Positions 52,208-60,806 are shown, numbered from the stretch's first letter. The stretch is DNA of 64,000 bases from Pedobacter mendelii (GCF_014635725.1 NZ_BMDJ01000010.1:1-64000), one strand, 5' to 3'. Notes: generated by a model not told the origin, from the letters alone. Numbers and translations: made by a program.

Positions 52208-53017
52208 ATGTACACAACAATATTATCAGTTAAAGTTAATTCCATTTCATTTAAAGTTCCTTCGGCTTTTTTAAAGCGTGAGGTTGATATAGATATTTAT
52301 GTGCCCGAAGGTATTTTAGGCAACGAAAAAATAGAACTTCTTTTATTAAATGATGGTCAGGATGTAGCGAAAATGGATTTTACAAGGATTTTAGAAGAAG
52401 CACATCAAAATAAAAGAAACCATAGGTTAATTGTAGTTGCCATTAAAGCATCTTCAGAGCGATTAATGGAATATGGCGTTGCGGGTGTTCCAGATTTTAA
52501 AGGTCGCGGAGCGAAAGCCAATCTTTACAGCGATTTTATTATAAAAGAACTACTTCCGTTTGTCAAAAAGAAAATTGCAATGCCAATAACTGGTAAAGTT
52601 GCCTTCGGTGGTTTTTCTTTAGGTGGCTTATCTGCTTTTGATATTGCCTGGAACAATCCATCAGTGTTTGATTCAATTGGTGTTTTTTCCGGAGCTTTTT
52701 GGTGGCGCAAAAAAGATTTGGCTGATGGTTATACCGATGCCGACCGGATTATGCATTCGCTTATTGATACCTCTTCTACCAAAGCAGATATGAAATTCTG
52801 GTTAATGACAGGAACGGAGGATGAAAAGGCAGATCGTAATAAAAATTTGATTATTGATTCTATAGATGATACCATCGACGTGGTGAAATCACTGATGAAG
52901 AAAGGTTACAAACGACCTGAAAATATTTTTTATTACGAAAAAGTTGGCGGTAAACACGATGTGCCAACCTGGGAAAATGCAATGCCTGCATTTTTAAACT
53001 GGGCATTTGAGGTTTGA
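52208..53017 (+). CDS. esterase (alpha/beta hydrolase), divergent from the amidoligase cluster
   Basis: A 269-residue putative esterase (Fes/IroE or esterase D-like). GGFSLGGLSAFDIAW gives nucleophile Ser137; GGKHDVPTWENAMP near the end supplies the His; LLLNDGQDV starts the core. No signal peptide. ATG 52208 is used; GTG 52193 in frame is an alternative. Its 3' end overlaps a membrane-protein gene by 4 nt (TTGA). Sharing a promoter region with the amidoligase run suggests a linked function: perhaps ester hydrolysis of the product or of a precursor. Confidence 0.85.
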   Translation: MYTTILSVKVNSISFKVPSAFLKREVDIDIYVPEGILGNEKIELLLLNDGQDVAKMDFTRILEEAHQNKRNHRLIVVAIKASSERLMEYGVAGVPDFKGRGAKANLYSDFIIKELLPFVKKKIAMPITGKVAFGGFSLGGLSAFDIAWNNPSVFDSIGVFSGAFWWRKKDLADGYTDADRIMHSLIDTSSTKADMKFWLMTGTEDEKADRNKNLIIDSIDDTIDVVKSLMKKGYKRPENIFYYEKVGGKHDVPTWENAMPAFLNWAFEV

Positions 53018-53592
53018 AAAATTTAAGGTTAATAAATGTTTTCCTTAATCAAAGGCAGAAACAAACAATTTTGTGGTTATGGATCACGACTTTTGTAAAT
53101 ACACCATTGGCATTCTTTTTTCCTCCAGCCATTTTTCTTTTTCCAATTCTATTTGCAACCTCTCTAATTATAACTAACCATGCTTATCTTAAATATAAAT
53201 ATAGTGGTGCTGTAATACTTGTACTTTTCTTTTTTATTTTTCTTGTTGGAAGTCCAATATTTTATCAGGTCTTTGAGGATTTAGGACTGGAACATTTAAG
53301 TTTTATGTATGTTGGTTTAATTACATTTTTAATGGTTACAACTGTTGTTAAACTAACTATTAAAGATATAACTATAAAATTTATTCAAGTTTTAATGATT
53401 TTAATGCTTGGTTTGATTTCTTCATGGTTAACGTATTTTCTGCAACAAAAATTTTCAGTTGTAACAATAGAGGAGGGAGGCATTAGCGTTGCCGGGCTTA
53501 TTTATCAGACTTTTATGACGTTAGCTATAGCGTTAACACTAAAAAAATCAAATCCTTATAATTCGATGTATTATTCTGAGTCTGAAAACTAA
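53014..53592 (+). CDS. hypothetical membrane protein, 192 aa
   Basis: A hydrophobic protein with about six helices (for example TIFLFPILFATSLIIT-like and YSGAVILVLFFFIFLVG segments), a positively charged N-terminus and a short polar C-terminus. It begins at TTG 53014, inside the TTGA overlap with the esterase stop, which points to translational coupling. I recognise no family. Being co-transcribed with the esterase, it might export or house a product, but nothing in the sequence shows this. Confidence 0.6.
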   Translation: MKNLRLINVFLNQRQKQTILWLWITTFVNTPLAFFFPPAIFLFPILFATSLIITNHAYLKYKYSGAVILVLFFFIFLVGSPIFYQVFEDLGLEHLSFMYVGLITFLMVTTVVKLTIKDITIKFIQVLMILMLGLISSWLTYFLQQKFSVVTIEEGGISVAGLIYQTFMTLAIALTLKKSNPYNSMYYSESEN

Positions 53593-53675
53593 AAGCTCAT
53601 TAATTTTGTAATTATTCCTGCCAGCTTCAATCAAAACTAAAGTATCTTAAATAAAGCTGGTTCATGAAATAATGT

Positions 53676-55439
53676 CTATCTTCTCGGATATGTATTAATC
53701 CACTGAGTTCCTCTGCTGCGAATAGCCGCATAACTTAATTTCCGTATGCCTTTACTAAGCTGGTTTAACTGAGTTTTGTTTAGGTTAAGACTAGGAAAAG
53801 CTACGTTATCAGCCCAAAAAACTACTTCAGCATTCTTTTTTACATTAACATCGGCGGGCAAAGGCTTGCGGAAACTGAAAACGAATTTTGGGCTTTTATT
53901 ATCCTCTGATATCGCTGCATAATTTACATATAAGGCGAAATCTGACTCACCTGGTGTGTTTACAAGTTTAAGGCTTTGTTCTTTCAGGAGTGTAGATTTG
54001 ATTGCGCTTGCGATATCTGAAGGTAGAGCCATTAGTACAAAAAACTCGTTTTGCTTTATGATTTTTGAAATTTCCAGACCCGAATTTTCCTGGTTATTGA
54101 ATAAGAAAGTTGCTGCGGTTTGGTTGTCGTTAAAATTAAAATAATCCTGATATGTTTTTTCTTTCGTAAATGGCAAAACCTGCTTATTAAACATATCCAT
54201 ATACGCTGCAGATTTAAGTGTTGATGCTGGAACATAAACTTTTATTATCGGATTAGAGACCCGGTATCTATCCCTAATAAAAAACACATCGTCCTTCTTG
54301 ATCGTAATTTTTGGGTCGATTACACCTAATGCGCTATCAGGAAAAACCTTTGAAATCGTAAAACTAATCGCCTTGTCTTTTGTCGAAAAAATGTTTCCAA
54401 TCATAATGTCGTCTTTAGCGCCAACATCTACAATAACTTTTCCGGGCAGGCTGCTAACAACCCGGGTTTGCAGTAAAGGAATAGTCGACTGAACCGGTAA
54501 GCCGATAAAATTTAATTTGTCTCGCGATAGTGTATCATAGCGAAATCCGGGCCTTTGCTGTAAATTCTGAACCACATCGATATCATTTTTTATCCTTGCA
54601 ATAATTTCAGATAGGGGTAAATCGACTTTACTTTTCTCGAAAATATTTATAATTGTTTTGGTAAATGCGCCATGTGGCCTACCCCCTTCATCCCAAATTT
54701 CTACGGCCTTTTCTGCCCATGAACAGGCAGCCAAATTCGCAAAACGAGAATTAGGGGTTTCTGACGGTCTTTCGATTATGGTCTTGTCGGCGATTGTAAG
54801 GGTTTTGTTGAGTTTAAATGACCTTAAATCAATTACGCCTGTTGGAACAACTTTGTTTGTTTTAACATCTACCACTCGGTAAGGGTTATGGTAAACGGGT
54901 GGTAGTGGTGCCATGGGGATATTTTCGCTGTAACAGCAGTCGAGAATGCTGGTTAAGGTAACTTTCTTCTGAACAAATCGATTGAAAAGTATCTTTAAGG
55001 TATTATCTCTAACCAGGCATTCATAGTTTGGCGAATATAAATCGCTCATACAAATCGCCTGATTATAACCTTGTTTAACCGAGTCGGCTTTATTTTCCGG
55101 ATTGATTGTATAAACACCATGGCCACAAAAGAAGAAAACAGCAACATCTCCGGGTTTACTTTTTTCGAGGATATTTTCCATTGCAGCTAAAAACGTTTTT
55201 TGTGTAGCTTGAGCATTCAATAATGTTTTTACGTTTTCTTTAGGAAAAGTAAAGCGATTTACTAAAAGTGATTTCATGCTAATAGCATCATTTACGCAGC
55301 CTTTTAAACTGTATTCATTGCTCTTTACACCGGGCTTATCGTAGTATTCATTAATGCCAACAATAACTGCATATTTATTTTGAGCAAAGCTCAATATAGT
55401 GGAGAAAAATAAAAGTGATAAAAACAGGGGTGTTTTCAT
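53676..55439 (-). CDS. exported caspase-fold (peptidase C14) protein
   Basis: A 587-residue protein with signal peptide (LSLLFFSTILSFAQ). The C14 domain (about 22-300) has the His of FFFCGHG (His107) and the Cys of LDCCYS (Cys169), so the dyad is intact. VIVGINEYYDKPGVKSNEYSLKG and GCVNDAISM match bacterial caspase-like peptidases. The C-terminal 280 residues (including DVGAKDDIMIGNIF and KPLPADVNVKKNAEVVFWADN) look like a DUF4384-type extension, commonly attached to such proteases. Secretion into the periplasm is unusual for a caspase homologue but known in this phylum. Confidence 0.87.
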   Translation of the reverse strand: MKTPLFLSLLFFSTILSFAQNKYAVIVGINEYYDKPGVKSNEYSLKGCVNDAISMKSLLVNRFTFPKENVKTLLNAQATQKTFLAAMENILEKSKPGDVAVFFFCGHGVYTINPENKADSVKQGYNQAICMSDLYSPNYECLVRDNTLKILFNRFVQKKVTLTSILDCCYSENIPMAPLPPVYHNPYRVVDVKTNKVVPTGVIDLRSFKLNKTLTIADKTIIERPSETPNSRFANLAACSWAEKAVEIWDEGGRPHGAFTKTIINIFEKSKVDLPLSEIIARIKNDIDVVQNLQQRPGFRYDTLSRDKLNFIGLPVQSTIPLLQTRVVSSLPGKVIVDVGAKDDIMIGNIFSTKDKAISFTISKVFPDSALGVIDPKITIKKDDVFFIRDRYRVSNPIIKVYVPASTLKSAAYMDMFNKQVLPFTKEKTYQDYFNFNDNQTAATFLFNNQENSGLEISKIIKQNEFFVLMALPSDIASAIKSTLLKEQSLKLVNTPGESDFALYVNYAAISEDNKSPKFVFSFRKPLPADVNVKKNAEVVFWADNVAFPSLNLNKTQLNQLSKGIRKLSYAAIRSRGTQWINTYPRR

Positions 55440-55576
55440 TTTCGAGAAAGATTAATTTTAGAGTACTGTCTTTTACAAATTAGGCAGAAAGTAAAAGATT
55501 ATGATTATAAAATATCCAGATTTTATAAGGATAAACATATTTATATGTATTAAATTTAACTTATAAATCTCTAAAA

Positions 55577-56989
55577 ATGAAATTAATAGCTCTTTTAAGT
55601 CTTTTTTTATTTGTTTCAGTTACAAGTTTTTCTCAGAAACAAGTTTTGGATAGTTTGTACAAAGATTTAGCTTCTCAAAAAACAGATAGCGGAAGAGTTA
55701 GCGTACTGTATGATTTGAGTTATTCTTATCATAAATCAAAACCCGATTCTGCATTAATTCTTGCGCAACAAGCTTATAAATTAGCAAAGAAAATTAAATT
55801 TTTAAAAGGTGAATCATGGGCACTAAACGGTTTGGCTAATGCTTTTCATTCTTTGCATAATTATCCCCGGGCTATAGAATATTTCATAGAAGAACTGAAG
55901 ATTCATGAAAAGAGAGGTCTGCCTGAAAATATGGCCAACACTTATATTAGTATGGCACTGGTTTATAGTAGCGAAGAGGAATATGGAAAAGCACTTTCTT
56001 ATGCATTTAAAGCCGAAGAAATTGCCAAGAAGAATAGTTTTGCAGGTTTAATTCTTTATTCGAAACTAAATATTGGAGATATTTATGAGAAATCTAACCA
56101 GCTTTCATCAGCAATGATTTATACACGTAGTGCTTACAAACTCTCACTGCTTCAAAAAAACGATCTTATTACCGGAACATCATTAAACAACCTTGGCAAC
56201 ATTTATTTGAAACGCAAAGATTATTTAAATGCGCTCAACTATTACAGGAAGAGTATGCCGATTTTAGAAAAAGTAAGTGATTTAAACACTTTGGCAGAAT
56301 GTAATTTGGGCTTGGCGAAGGTTTACAAAGAAGAAGGAAAAATTGATTCAGCGGTTTATTATGCCAGAAAGGTTTATGATTTAGCAATTAAAAATGAATT
56401 CTTCGCAAGAGCTGTAGATGCAAGTACATTTCTTGTAAAACTATATAAAGGAGAAAATAAAATCGATAGTGCTTTTGCTTATCAGGAAATTGCCGTAAAC
56501 CTTTCTAATTCAATAGACAGTAAAGAAAGAGCGAAGGAAGTTCAGAGTATTACAATTGCAGAAGAATTTCGGCAAAAGGAAATAGAAGAATCAAAATTAA
56601 AAGAGGCCGAAGACAGGAAGCAAAAATTGCAATTACTCGCCATCGGCATATTTATACCAATTCTATTTTTTGTAAGTATATTTTTAAGCCGGAGGAAAGT
56701 TTCAAAAAAAGTAATAGAGTTTTCAGGTATTTTATCCTTACTAATGTTATTTGAATATCTTACTTTGTTTATTCATCCATTTGTAGCCGAAAAATCACAT
56801 CATTCTCCAATCATCGAAATTATCGTTTTTGTGATTATTGCTTCTTTATTAACGCCAACGCATCATAGAGTAGAGCATTGGTTAATTAACAAACTAACTA
56901 AATTCAGGGAACAACACTTTTTAAGTAAACAAAAATTGCAGACAAAAGAAACGGCTGAAGACGTTGCATTAAATTCAGAAAATAGCTGA
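55577..56989 (+). CDS. membrane-anchored tetratricopeptide repeat protein
   Basis: A 470-residue protein: signal peptide (LIALLSLFLFVSVTSFSQ), about six TPR units (roughly 35-330; for example SWALNGLANAFHSLHNYPRAIEYF and TSLNNLGNIYLKRKDYLNALNYY), a charged coiled-coil stretch (EFRQKEIEESKLKEAEDRKQK), and three C-terminal helices (about 353-372, 386-405 and 413-430). The architecture is that of Bacteroidota TPR sensors in which the kinase or LuxR/LytTR output has been lost; the C-terminus here ends with a short cytoplasmic tail. It is divergent from the caspase-fold gene, 137 bp apart. Confidence 0.8.
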   Translation: MKLIALLSLFLFVSVTSFSQKQVLDSLYKDLASQKTDSGRVSVLYDLSYSYHKSKPDSALILAQQAYKLAKKIKFLKGESWALNGLANAFHSLHNYPRAIEYFIEELKIHEKRGLPENMANTYISMALVYSSEEEYGKALSYAFKAEEIAKKNSFAGLILYSKLNIGDIYEKSNQLSSAMIYTRSAYKLSLLQKNDLITGTSLNNLGNIYLKRKDYLNALNYYRKSMPILEKVSDLNTLAECNLGLAKVYKEEGKIDSAVYYARKVYDLAIKNEFFARAVDASTFLVKLYKGENKIDSAFAYQEIAVNLSNSIDSKERAKEVQSITIAEEFRQKEIEESKLKEAEDRKQKLQLLAIGIFIPILFFVSIFLSRRKVSKKVIEFSGILSLLMLFEYLTLFIHPFVAEKSHHSPIIEIIVFVIIASLLTPTHHRVEHWLINKLTKFREQHFLSKQKLQTKETAEDVALNSENS

Positions 56990-57007
56990 AAACTCTATCT
57001 ATAAATC

Positions 57008-57232
57008 TTATTTCTTAACAGCTGGTGGCGCTTGCCCTGCTCTGCCACCTGTGTCTGTAGTGTCTGTCATTTTTTTTGACATTGAAGCCGTGCTATCTAC
57101 AATTGTTGTATCGGTTGAGATAATGGTTGTTGTATCCGTTGTTTCAGCTTTTTTTTCGCTGTTACAACTTTGGAATGATAATGCAGATAACGCAATTAGG
57201 AGTGCGCCTCTAGAAATAATTGTTCTTTTCAT
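57008..57232 (-). CDS. small Thr/Asp-rich lipoprotein
   Basis: A 74-residue exported lipoprotein: the lipobox ends at Cys23 (ALSFQSCNSE). The mature part is low complexity, alternating Thr/Asp/Ser (KKAETTDTTTIISTDTT), with a Lys-rich segment and PP near the end. Short Thr/Asp-rich lipoproteins are frequent in Sphingobacteriaceae and have no known role. An overlapping plus-strand frame is rejected because it lacks any such signal. Confidence 0.65.
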   Translation of the reverse strand: MKRTIISRGALLIALSALSFQSCNSEKKAETTDTTTIISTDTTIVDSTASMSKKMTDTTDTGGRAGQAPPAVKK

Positions 57233-57583
57233 AATTAATTTAGAATTAAGGTTTATTGAAGTTAAAAAATATTTTTATTATAATGTGTTGTTTTTCATTT
57301 AGTTATAAAATATTGATTAATATCAACATATTTAAAACGGTTTAGCTTTTCACTCATTATAGTTTTTTGCCTCACTACAACTTTGAAATATTTGTGCCGT
57401 CTAAATTTTTATAAAATAGATTTGAATGGAAAACAATACGAATACAAACCGAAAAGATCGTTTGGCTGCTTTTCTAATTAAAAATGAGATAATTACAATA
57501 TTATCTTAGCATTAAATAGCAAGCTATATAGTAGAAAATCCATTTCTAAACACTATCTTTGCGCCAAATTTGAGGCGCATTTT
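57233..57583. other. typA upstream region with possible 27-aa frame
   Basis: About 350 AT-rich bases. A frame at 57426-57509 (+) would code for 27 residues (MENNTNTNRKDRLAAF and so on); a TAGATTTG element lies just before its ATG at 57417-57424, so the ATG would fall at or before the transcription start, which argues against translation from that promoter. Nothing else is recognised except the typA promoter. Confidence 0.35.
57554..57561 (+). promoter_or_regulatory. -7 element of the typA promoter
   Basis: TATCTTTG matches TAnnTTTG 22 bp before the ATG. It overlaps by 2 nt an inverted repeat TGCGCC/GGCGCA (57560-57579), which ends 4 nt before the start codon. Confidence 0.5.
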
Positions 57584-59389
57584 ATGCAAAAGATTAGAAA
57601 TATAGCTATTATAGCACACGTTGACCACGGTAAAACTACATTGGTTGATAAGATTTTACATTCTTGTTCTATTTTTCGTGATAACGAACAAACAGGAGAT
57701 TTGATATTGGATAATAACGATTTAGAACGAGAACGTGGTATCACAATCGTATCTAAAAACGTATCGGTACAGTATAAAGATGTAAAGATTAATATTATTG
57801 ACACTCCTGGTCACGCGGATTTTGGCGGTGAAGTAGAGCGTGTTTTGAAAATGGCAGATGGTGTACTTTTACTTTGCGATGCTTTTGAAGGTGCAATGCC
57901 TCAAACGCGTTTCGTAACGCAAAAAGCTTTGGCACTTGGTTTAAAACCGATTGTGGTTGTAAACAAAGTAGATAAAGAAAACTGTCGCCCGGAAGAGGTT
58001 TACGAACAAATTTTCGAATTGTTCTTTAACCTTGAAGCAACTGAAGAGCAATTGGATTTCCCTGTTATTTACGGTTCATCGAAACAAGGATGGATGAGTA
58101 CAGATTGGAAAGTGCCAACTACTGATATTTTCGCTTTATTGGATGCCGTAGTAGCAAACATTCCACCTGCACCAATTAATGATGGTACTTTACAAATGCA
58201 AATTACTTCGTTAGATTATTCGTCTTTCGTAGGTCGTATTGCAATTGGTCGTGTTCATCGTGGTACAATTAAAGAAAATCAGCCGGTTACTTTAATTAAA
58301 CGCGATGGTAGAATTGTAAAATCAAGAGTAAAAGAACTTTATACTTTCGAAGGTTTAGGAAAAATCCGTACTACAGAAGTTAGTTCAGGCGATATTTGTG
58401 CTGTTGTAGGTATTGATGGTTTTGATATTGGCGATACCATTTCTGATTTTGACGCACCAGAGCAATTGCCTGTTATCAGTATCGATGAGCCAACGATGAA
58501 TATGTTGTTTACTATTAACAACTCTCCATTTTTTGGTAAAGAAGGTAAATTGGTTACATCGCAACGTATTAAAGAACGTTTAATTAAAGAAACTGAAAAA
58601 AACCTGGCGTTAAAAGTTATTGAAACCGCATCTCCTGATTCTTGGTTGGTTTATGGTCGTGGTATTCTCCACTTATCTGTACTAATCGAAACCATGCGTC
58701 GCGAAGGTTATGAAATTCAGGTTGGTCAGCCACAGGTTATTGTTAAAGAAATTGACGGTAAAAAATGTGAGCCAATTGAGACTTTAATTGTTGATGTACC
58801 AGGTGAAGTTTCTGGTAAAGTAATCGAATTGGTAACTCAACGTAAAGGTGAGTTGTTAATTATGGAGCCAAAAGGCGATTTACAACACTTAGAATTTGAA
58901 ATCCCATCTCGTGGTATTATTGGTTTACGTAACAACGTTTTAACTGCTACCGCCGGTGAGGCGATTATGGCGCACCGTTTCAAAGCTTACGAGCCTTGGA
59001 AAGGTACAATTCCTGGTCGTTCTAACGGTGTATTGGTTTCAATGGAAAAAGGTCAAACTACTGCTTATTCAATTGATAAGTTACAAGATAGAGGTCGTTT
59101 CTTTGTTGATCCAGGAGTTGATGTTTATGAAGGTCAGATTATGGGTGAGCACATCCGTGATAATGATTTGGTCGTAAATATTGTTAAAGGAAAAGCATTA
59201 ACGAACATGCGTGCATCTGGTACTGATGATAATGCTCGTATCGCACCAGCAATTAAATTCTCGTTAGAAGAAGCTATGGAGTACATCCAGGCTGATGAAT
59301 ACATCGAGGTTACACCTGCAAGCATGCGTTTACGTAAAATCTTCTTAACAGAACAAGAACGTAAAGTTAAAGGAAAGCAATTTGCTTAA
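57584..59389 (+). CDS. typA: translational GTPase TypA (BipA)
   Basis: A 601-residue ribosome-associated GTPase that aids 50S assembly and stress adaptation. G motifs: AHVDHGKTTLVDK (P-loop), RGITI (switch I), DTPGHADFGGEVER (switch II), NKVDKENCRPEE (G4), and SSKQGW-type G5. EF-G-like domains II, III and V follow, and the BipA-specific C-terminal domain includes PSRGIIGLRNNVLTATAGEA and ANARIAPAIKFSLEEAMEYI-like segments. Length is typical. It stands alone, with a terminator at 59427. Confidence 0.97.
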   Translation: MQKIRNIAIIAHVDHGKTTLVDKILHSCSIFRDNEQTGDLILDNNDLERERGITIVSKNVSVQYKDVKINIIDTPGHADFGGEVERVLKMADGVLLLCDAFEGAMPQTRFVTQKALALGLKPIVVVNKVDKENCRPEEVYEQIFELFFNLEATEEQLDFPVIYGSSKQGWMSTDWKVPTTDIFALLDAVVANIPPAPINDGTLQMQITSLDYSSFVGRIAIGRVHRGTIKENQPVTLIKRDGRIVKSRVKELYTFEGLGKIRTTEVSSGDICAVVGIDGFDIGDTISDFDAPEQLPVISIDEPTMNMLFTINNSPFFGKEGKLVTSQRIKERLIKETEKNLALKVIETASPDSWLVYGRGILHLSVLIETMRREGYEIQVGQPQVIVKEIDGKKCEPIETLIVDVPGEVSGKVIELVTQRKGELLIMEPKGDLQHLEFEIPSRGIIGLRNNVLTATAGEAIMAHRFKAYEPWKGTIPGRSNGVLVSMEKGQTTAYSIDKLQDRGRFFVDPGVDVYEGQIMGEHIRDNDLVVNIVKGKALTNMRASGTDDNARIAPAIKFSLEEAMEYIQADEYIEVTPASMRLRKIFLTEQERKVKGKQFA

Positions 59390-59390
59390 T

Positions 59391-59415
59391 ACCTAAATCC
59401 CCTGAAGGGGACTTT
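59391..59415. repeat. inverted copy of the GGGGATTTAGGGGT repeat after typA
   Basis: ACCTAAATCCCCTGAAGGGG followed by ACTTT is the reverse complement, with few changes, of the units at 19224-19249 and 22860-22884. It begins 1 nt after the typA stop codon. Confidence 0.65.
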
Positions 59416-59426
59416 ATAATATTACT

Positions 59427-59456
59427 AAAGCCTCGATGTAAATCGGGGCTTTTTTG
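59427..59456 (+). terminator. terminator after typA
   Basis: AAAGCCTCGAT and ATCGGGGCTTT pair over 11 positions with one G-T pair, around GTAA, and lead into six T. Confidence 0.88.
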
Positions 59457-59543
59457 TTTTTACCACCTAAGACATCTAAGAACAACTAAGCAGGGTTTAA
59501 TATTATTTCGCTTTTAGGTTTCTCAGCAAACTTTGTGGTAAAA
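59457..59543. repeat. TTTACCAC...GTGGTAAA intergenic repeat
   Basis: TTTTACCACCTAAGACA at the left end and CTTTGTGGTAAAA at the right end are inverted to each other (TTTACCAC / GTGGTAAA), with AT-rich sequence between. The ACCACCTAAGACA...CTAAGAACA pattern is a familiar non-coding repeat in this group. Confidence 0.5.
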
Positions 59544-59646
59544 GGAATAAAATACTATCTTGACATAAAAATCCAAAAGCAAAAAAACGATTTTTCCGGT
59601 TATAGCTGTACTGTAGAAATATTTAAAATATCCGGAATTAAAAAGT

Positions 59647-59732
59647 TTTAACTGCAAAGAATACAAAGTAAATATAATGTTGCATCCGGCTTTGCGAACT
59701 TTGCGCTTCCCTTAAAAATCTTTGCGGTTAAA
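59647..59732. repeat. TTTAACYGCAAAGA...TCTTTGCGGTTAAA intergenic repeat
   Basis: Terminal arms of 14 nt (59647-59660 and 59719-59732) match as an inverted repeat with one mismatch. The inner part has GCTTTGCGAACTTTGCGCTTCC. It is related to the element at 46839-46971. It ends 26 bp before the next gene's start. Confidence 0.7.
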
Positions 59733-59758
59733 TTATTAAAATGCTACATTGTTCATCA

Positions 59759-60802
59759 ATGGAAAACGAAGATGTAAAAATCCTTAAGAAAAAACCGATT
59801 TTTCCGGTTACGCCTGCTTTGCAAAAATACCTGCGCCTTTATCAACGCGAAGCAAAATTACCAATTTCGTACTATGATTTGATGCAGTTTAACGAAGCTT
59901 TTCCATTAATGGATAAATTTGGTAAAGATTCACTTTGGGAGGGTCCAATATATGCGCAGGATTTGATAAACACCTTGCATAACGGCTTGAAGGAAATTTA
60001 CGCCAATTTAAAGGCTTCTGGAAATCTTCGCATCGTCGAACACAAATATATTGATAAAATTGAATATTGTACTTTCGGAAACACTCATCCTTTTAGGATA
60101 AGGATTGTTAATCGCTTGAATGATGTTTACGATTATTTCTATATTAAAAAAGCTGATGCATCCAGAATTTACGGTTTGGAGATGGAAGAGATTTTATCTC
60201 CCAATCAGGTAAATTACTTGGTGGATGGTGAAACATTGGTTGAAGAGCATATTGCAGGCATTCCAGGTGATGTTTTTACCAAAGGACAACTTTACTCGCC
60301 AGAATTTAACCCAACACGTATTGCAAAAGAATTTGTAAAATTTAATGAGCGATGTTTAATTATGCTGTTGGGCGATATGAGGGCATACAATTTTGTAGTT
60401 CAGATTACGCCAGATTTTGATGATATTCAATTTCGCATCCGAGCCATAGATTTCGATCAGCAGTTTTATGAAGGAAATCTTAAAGTTTATCTACCTCAAT
60501 TTTTTAAAGAAAATTTACCCTATGTGAAAATGAGTATGGAGCAATTGACCGAAAAAACGGTTTTGCAATATCAGCAGGAGGAACGCTCATCAATTGTTCA
60601 TAGGGTTAGAAGCGAGCGCCATCGTTTAACTGATTTGCGTGATGTATCAAACCAAGAGGCTTTAACTACACCTGAAAATATCGCTTTGCTTAAGCAATCC
60701 ATGTCTGATTATTTTAACGATCAGAATTACTTGAGGTGTAAAACCATGACTGATATTATAGAACTTAATATTAAAAATATTATTAGGCAGGTTAAGCTTT
60801 AA
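59759..60802 (+). CDS. uncharacterised protein with kinase-like (APH-type) catalytic motifs
   Basis: A 347-residue soluble protein I cannot assign to a named family. LLGDMRAYNFVV (Asp206, Asn211) followed by IRAIDFDQQFYEG (Asp231) has the spacing of the catalytic loop D-x4-N and the metal-binding D-F-D of aminoglycoside-phosphotransferase and HipA/Fructosamine-kinase-like folds; YFYIKKADASRIYGLEMEE (Lys130/131 and Glu) could be the ATP-site Lys-Glu pair. The typical HGD is LGD here. ATG 59759 is chosen; ATG 59741 adds MLHCSS and lies nearer the repeat. A phosphotransferase of unknown substrate is the working guess. Confidence 0.6.
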   Translation: MENEDVKILKKKPIFPVTPALQKYLRLYQREAKLPISYYDLMQFNEAFPLMDKFGKDSLWEGPIYAQDLINTLHNGLKEIYANLKASGNLRIVEHKYIDKIEYCTFGNTHPFRIRIVNRLNDVYDYFYIKKADASRIYGLEMEEILSPNQVNYLVDGETLVEEHIAGIPGDVFTKGQLYSPEFNPTRIAKEFVKFNERCLIMLLGDMRAYNFVVQITPDFDDIQFRIRAIDFDQQFYEGNLKVYLPQFFKENLPYVKMSMEQLTEKTVLQYQQEERSSIVHRVRSERHRLTDLRDVSNQEALTTPENIALLKQSMSDYFNDQNYLRCKTMTDIIELNIKNIIRQVKL

Positions 60803-60806
60803 AAAA

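Noticed and set aside
57051..57302. 83-codon plus-strand frame opposite the small lipoprotein
   Set aside because: It mirrors the Thr/Asp-rich repeats of the minus-strand lipoprotein, which has a clear lipobox; the plus frame has no signal or domain.
57426..57509. 27-residue frame upstream of typA
   Set aside because: Its ATG lies directly after a TAGATTTG element, so RNA from that promoter would start too late; no other support.
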